Source: Streptomyces geranii (lineage in GTDB: Bacteria; Actinomycetota; Actinomycetes; Streptomycetales; Streptomycetaceae). From it: DNA of 64,000 bases. Shown piece after piece: positions 60,661 to 64,000 of this stretch. The first letter of the stretch is position 1. The number at the start of each line of letters is the position of its first letter. The stretch covers positions 33,314 to 97,313 of the forward strand of contig NZ_PJME01000037.1 of the NCBI RefSeq assembly GCF_002954775.1, in the 5' to 3' direction. A program made the translations under genes and the position numbers. The notes beneath the pieces were generated by a model. The model made no database searches. It saw only the letters and a list, made by a program, of their open reading frames with translations, and was not told the DNA's origin.

Positions 60661-63608
60661 GCGAGATCAAGGACTTCGACGCGCTCCGCGAGGCCATGGC
60701 GCTCAACGGCGAGCAGCCCGAGGGACCGGCCCGCAACGCGCGCGCGGAGCAGCTGCTGGCCGAGGCGGAGAAGCTGAACATCCCGCTCGCCGTGATCGAG
60801 GCGCTCGGGCACCAGCTGAAGGCCTACAACTACAGCTCCGAGAAGGACAAGATGTTCGTCCCCTTCGCGCGGCTGCTGCGCATGTGGGACGAACGCCCCG
60901 AGGACTTCGACGAGTACGAGGTCCACACGCTGCACTGGGTCTTCAAGTGGATGACCTCGGGGATGCTGGACCAGCCGCACATCCCGCTGGCCTCCATCGA
61001 GAAGTGGCTCGGCGAGATGGAGCACCGCTACCGGCTCGCCGGGCACTCCGAACGTGCCGTGCGCGGCGCCGAGTTCAGCGTGGCCGCGCATGTCGGCGAC
61101 CTCCCGCGGGCCGAACGGGCGTACGCGGCCTGGCTGGCCGCCGACCGCGACAGCATGGCCGACTGCCATGCCTGCGAACTGCACAGCCAGGGCTGGTGGC
61201 AGGCCGAGCGGGGCGCCGACGCGGAGGCGCTCGACCTGTGGCGGCCGGTCCTGGAGGGCGAGTTCACCTGCGCCCACGAACCGCACACCGTCCTGGCGTC
61301 CTCCCTGGGCCCGCTGCTGCGGCTCGGGCGGCTGGACGAGGCCCGCGCACACCACCTCCGCGGCTTCCGCCTGGTGCGGCCCATGGAGAGCATGCGCGGC
61401 GCGTACGCGGACCACGTCGAGTTCTGCGCGCTGACCGGCAACGAGGCGCGCGGCCTGGAGCTGCTCGCGGAGCGCCCCGCGTACTTCACGGACTCCGGAC
61501 AACCGCGCAGCCGGATGGACTTCATGGCCGCCGTGGCCCTCCTCATGGACCGGCTCACCGTCCTGGGCATGGGCTCCCAGTCGGTGCCGGGCCCGGCCGG
61601 ACGCGACTGGACCGCCCGCGAACTCGCCGCCCACGCGCGCGAGGAGGCCCTTTCGCTCTCCGCCCGCTTCGACACCCGCAACGGCACGCCGTACGTCGGC
61701 GAGGACGTCCGCGCGCGCATGGCGCGGAGCCCGCTGGTGGACCGGCTCCCGCTGGGCGTGCGGGCGTCCGGCGTCCCGGCTCCCCGCAGGCCGCCGGTGA
61801 CCAGCCCCATGGAATCCGCGAAGTCGGCCGACCCGCGGACCCCGCCCGCTCCCCCACTCCCGGACGACCTGCCCGCGCTGCTCGCCGAGGCCCGCCGGAT
61901 GTCGGACGGGCTGCTCCCGAACGCGATGGAGGCGTGGGCGGCCGTCTCCCGGGCCGCCGAGGGCGTCGAGCTACCCGTGGCCGACCGGGCGGAGATCGTC
62001 GATCACAGGGCTATGGAGGGCGGTCCTGAGGGCATCGCGCTCTTCGAGCGGGCCGCCGAGCTGTACGCCGAGGCGGGCGACCCCGGCGAGTCCCTGGCCG
62101 CCCGCGCCCGCGCCGCGTACGCCCGTGCCCTGGAGGGCGACATCGACGCGGCCCTGGAGGCCGTCTCCGAGCCGTACGAGGAGGTCCTCGCCCTCTACTC
62201 CGACGAGGGCACCGGCGTACGACAGGCCGCCGCCGTCCTGATGGGACGCGCCCGCATCCTGATGCGCCGGGTCGAGGAGACGGGCACCGACCGCGCCCTG
62301 GCCGCCGCCGAGAACGCCGTACGGGAGCTGCTGGCCCTCGTCGACGGCCACGCCGGGGACGACGTACGGCTGGCCTCGCGCGGCGCCGAGGCGCAGGCCA
62401 TGCTCGGCGAACTGGCGACGCGTGCCGGGGACCTGTCCGGGGCGGCGGACCTCTTCGCCTCGGCCACGGAGGCGTTCGTCGCGGCGGGGCTGCCCTGGTT
62501 CGCGGTGGAGTACGAGGCCCGGCTGGCCGGACTCGCCCACCACCTCGGCGACGTCGCCGGGGCCGAACGGGCGCTGCGCGGAGCCCTGGAGCACGGCGGG
62601 GCGTACCTGGAGGCGGCGGGCCAGGCCCAGCTGAACCTCCAGCTCGCCGAGATCCTCGGTGCGCGCGACGAGGTCGCCGAGGCCGCCGACCACGCCCTGG
62701 AGGCCGCGCACTGGGCCGACGAGGCGGGCGAGGGGCCGACGCTCGGCGCCTGGGCCCGGCATCTGCTCGGCGGGTTCCTGCTGCGGCAGGGCCGGTGGGC
62801 GGAGGCGGCGGAGGTGCTGGAGTCCGCGCTGCCCGACCTGGGCGCCGAGACGCACGGCGACGGGGCGATGGTGCAGACCCTGTGGTGGCTCGCCGACTGC
62901 CTGTCCGAACTGGGCGAGCACCGCGAGTCGGCGGAACGTCGCCTGAAGGCCGCGGAGATCGCCAGGCACTGGCCGGAACAGCAGGACCACGCGACCCTGG
63001 CCCACCTCGCCGCGGAGTCCCTCGGCCAGGCCGGGCTCCCCGCGGAGGCCGACCGGGCCTACGAACGCGCCGGCGACCTGTGGCGCTCGCTGGGCAATGT
63101 GCACGGCCTGGTCCGCGCCCTGCGCGCCCGCGCGTGGCTGGCGCTGCGCACGGAGTCGGGCCTGCCCGGGGCCCGGCTCCGGATGAGGGACGCGATCGGT
63201 GAGTGCGCGCAAGCCCTGTCGGAGGCGGACGACCTGGAGTCCCGGGAACAACTGGGCGCCGAACTCGCCCACACCCACCGCCAGTTCGGCGACCTGCTGG
63301 CCCGCTCCGCCGCGGAGGACGCGGAGGACGGCGCGATCGAGGCGGCGTTCGAGGAGGCACTGGCCCAGATGACGAAGGCGATCGCGGTGTTCGCGTCCCT
63401 GGGCGAGGAGGGGTTGCACGGGCGCACGGGCGCGGAGCTGGCGGCGGGTTGGCTGGAGGCGGACCTGAGCAGGCCCGCGGAGGCGGCGGCGCGGGCGCGG
63501 GGGGTTCTGTCCGCGTACGCAGAGAACGCGGATGCGGACTCGGCACAGGCACGGCGAGCGGAGGCGGAACAGATGCTGCAGCTGATGGAGGAACAGGAGC
63601 CCGGGTAA
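60657..63608 (+). CDS. Large TPR-repeat protein coupled to the HSP90-family gene
   Basis: The product is 983 residues. The ATG at 60657 overlaps the HSP90 stop by four bases (ATGA). The N-terminal 400 residues (MSEIKDFDALREAMALNGEQ, then FVPFARLLRMWDERPEDFDE) are helical with aromatic-rich repeats. A proline-rich linker lies near residues 375-405. The C-terminal 580 residues are a string of TPR-like helix pairs (for example GEHRESAERRLKAAEIARHW and AGLPAEADRAYERAGDLWRS). No membrane segment or catalytic motif is seen. Probably it binds clients or the chaperone; there is no MEEVD peptide in the HSP90 partner, so the contact would be of another kind. Confidence 0.85.
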   Translation: MSEIKDFDALREAMALNGEQPEGPARNARAEQLLAEAEKLNIPLAVIEALGHQLKAYNYSSEKDKMFVPFARLLRMWDERPEDFDEYEVHTLHWVFKWMTSGMLDQPHIPLASIEKWLGEMEHRYRLAGHSERAVRGAEFSVAAHVGDLPRAERAYAAWLAADRDSMADCHACELHSQGWWQAERGADAEALDLWRPVLEGEFTCAHEPHTVLASSLGPLLRLGRLDEARAHHLRGFRLVRPMESMRGAYADHVEFCALTGNEARGLELLAERPAYFTDSGQPRSRMDFMAAVALLMDRLTVLGMGSQSVPGPAGRDWTARELAAHAREEALSLSARFDTRNGTPYVGEDVRARMARSPLVDRLPLGVRASGVPAPRRPPVTSPMESAKSADPRTPPAPPLPDDLPALLAEARRMSDGLLPNAMEAWAAVSRAAEGVELPVADRAEIVDHRAMEGGPEGIALFERAAELYAEAGDPGESLAARARAAYARALEGDIDAALEAVSEPYEEVLALYSDEGTGVRQAAAVLMGRARILMRRVEETGTDRALAAAENAVRELLALVDGHAGDDVRLASRGAEAQAMLGELATRAGDLSGAADLFASATEAFVAAGLPWFAVEYEARLAGLAHHLGDVAGAERALRGALEHGGAYLEAAGQAQLNLQLAEILGARDEVAEAADHALEAAHWADEAGEGPTLGAWARHLLGGFLLRQGRWAEAAEVLESALPDLGAETHGDGAMVQTLWWLADCLSELGEHRESAERRLKAAEIARHWPEQQDHATLAHLAAESLGQAGLPAEADRAYERAGDLWRSLGNVHGLVRALRARAWLALRTESGLPGARLRMRDAIGECAQALSEADDLESREQLGAELAHTHRQFGDLLARSAAEDAEDGAIEAAFEEALAQMTKAIAVFASLGEEGLHGRTGAELAAGWLEADLSRPAEAAARARGVLSAYAENADADSAQARRAEAEQMLQLMEEQEPG

Positions 63609-63698
63609 CGGCCTTTTTTCCTTCGCCCCCGCCGCCCCTACCCGTTCCCATCCTTCTGGGGGCTGCGCCCCCAGACCCCCGCAATCGCGCTGAACGCG

Positions 63699-63777
63699 CT
63701 CGTCCTCAAACGCCGGACGGGCTGAAGTGCCAAGCACCGGCCGGCACCATTCAGCCCGTCCGGCGTTTGAGGACGAG
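63699..63777. terminator. Inner 28-bp perfect inverted repeat, probable terminator
   Basis: The arm 63699-63726 (starting CTCGTCCTCAAACGCCGGAC) is the exact complement of 63750-63777. The 23-base spacer is itself partly self-complementary. This palindrome is widespread at gene ends in Streptomyces. Confidence 0.85.
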
Positions 63778-63794
63778 GCCGTCCAGGCCGATCC

Positions 63795-63931
<137 letters not shown>

Positions 63932-64000
63932 GGATGGGAACGGGTAGGGGCGGCGGGGGCGAAGAAAACCATGCCTCCCGCCCCTCACTCCACCCCGATC

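Overview
The window is chromosomal DNA from a Streptomyces or very close relative. It is strongly GC-rich, many genes start with GTG, and the gene set includes Streptomyces developmental and house-keeping markers in their usual order: whiG, nsdA, glcP, smc, absB-type rnc, four tandem type I signal peptidases, and a GlnR-type operator before amtB-glnK-glnD. From memory this is the S. coelicolor SCO5566 to SCO5628 block; that assignment is not a database result.

Region 1 (about 1-8000) is the integrase end of an actinomycete integrative and conjugative element (AICE): a TraB/FtsK-like DNA translocase cut by the window edge, a two-helix membrane protein, a small reverse-strand gene, a PrimPol-type replication protein, a P-loop ATPase of the replication module, Xis and a tyrosine integrase. 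Two repeat clusters stand out. One is a CCTCCCTG/CAGGGAGG family directly after the translocase gene, a candidate transfer (clt-like) locus. The other is an array of 11 TGCGTCA/TGACGCA motifs before xis, a candidate origin or operator array. An AT-richer pentapeptide-repeat membrane protein follows int. No tRNA attachment site could be identified.

Region 2 (8000-27000) is core information processing, nearly all on the minus strand: cdsA, frr, pyrH, tsf, rpsB, an M23 peptidase (+), a TetR regulator, whiG, dprA, a YifB-type AAA ATPase, a YraN protein, DUF2469, a NUDIX hydrolase, four lepB genes, rplS, trmD, rimM, khpA and rpsP. Many genes overlap by 1-4 bases, so translational coupling is likely.

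Region 3 (27000-44000) has a SprT-like metalloprotein, an archaeal/eukaryotic-type prolyl-tRNA synthetase, a methyltransferase-like protein, ffh, the nitrogen module glnD-glnK-amtB with its GlnR-type operator, nsdA, a degenerate PrimPol protein, ftsY, an LLM oxidoreductase, a small conserved protein and glucose permease glcP with paired operator-like sites. ffh and ftsY supply both halves of SRP-dependent membrane targeting, and the lepB cluster processes exported proteins.

Region 4 (44000-58700) has smc with a large low-complexity hinge insertion, a 67-residue coiled-coil protein, an acylphosphatase, a CAP-domain membrane protein, an HxlR regulator, mutM, rnc, rpmF, DUF177, a DivIVA-like protein with a Q/Y-rich tail, coaD, rsmD and recG. 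Two copies of one dispersed intergenic repeat flank genes here.

Region 5 (58700-64000) holds an unusual translationally coupled pair, an HSP90-family ATPase and a 983-residue TPR protein. The pair is followed by nested inverted repeats interrupted by more than 100 bases of nearly pure C, which is almost certainly a sequencing or consensus failure. The most promising candidates for undescribed biology are the HSP90-TPR pair, the two AICE repeat clusters, the smc hinge insertion and the catalytically degenerate PrimPol protein.
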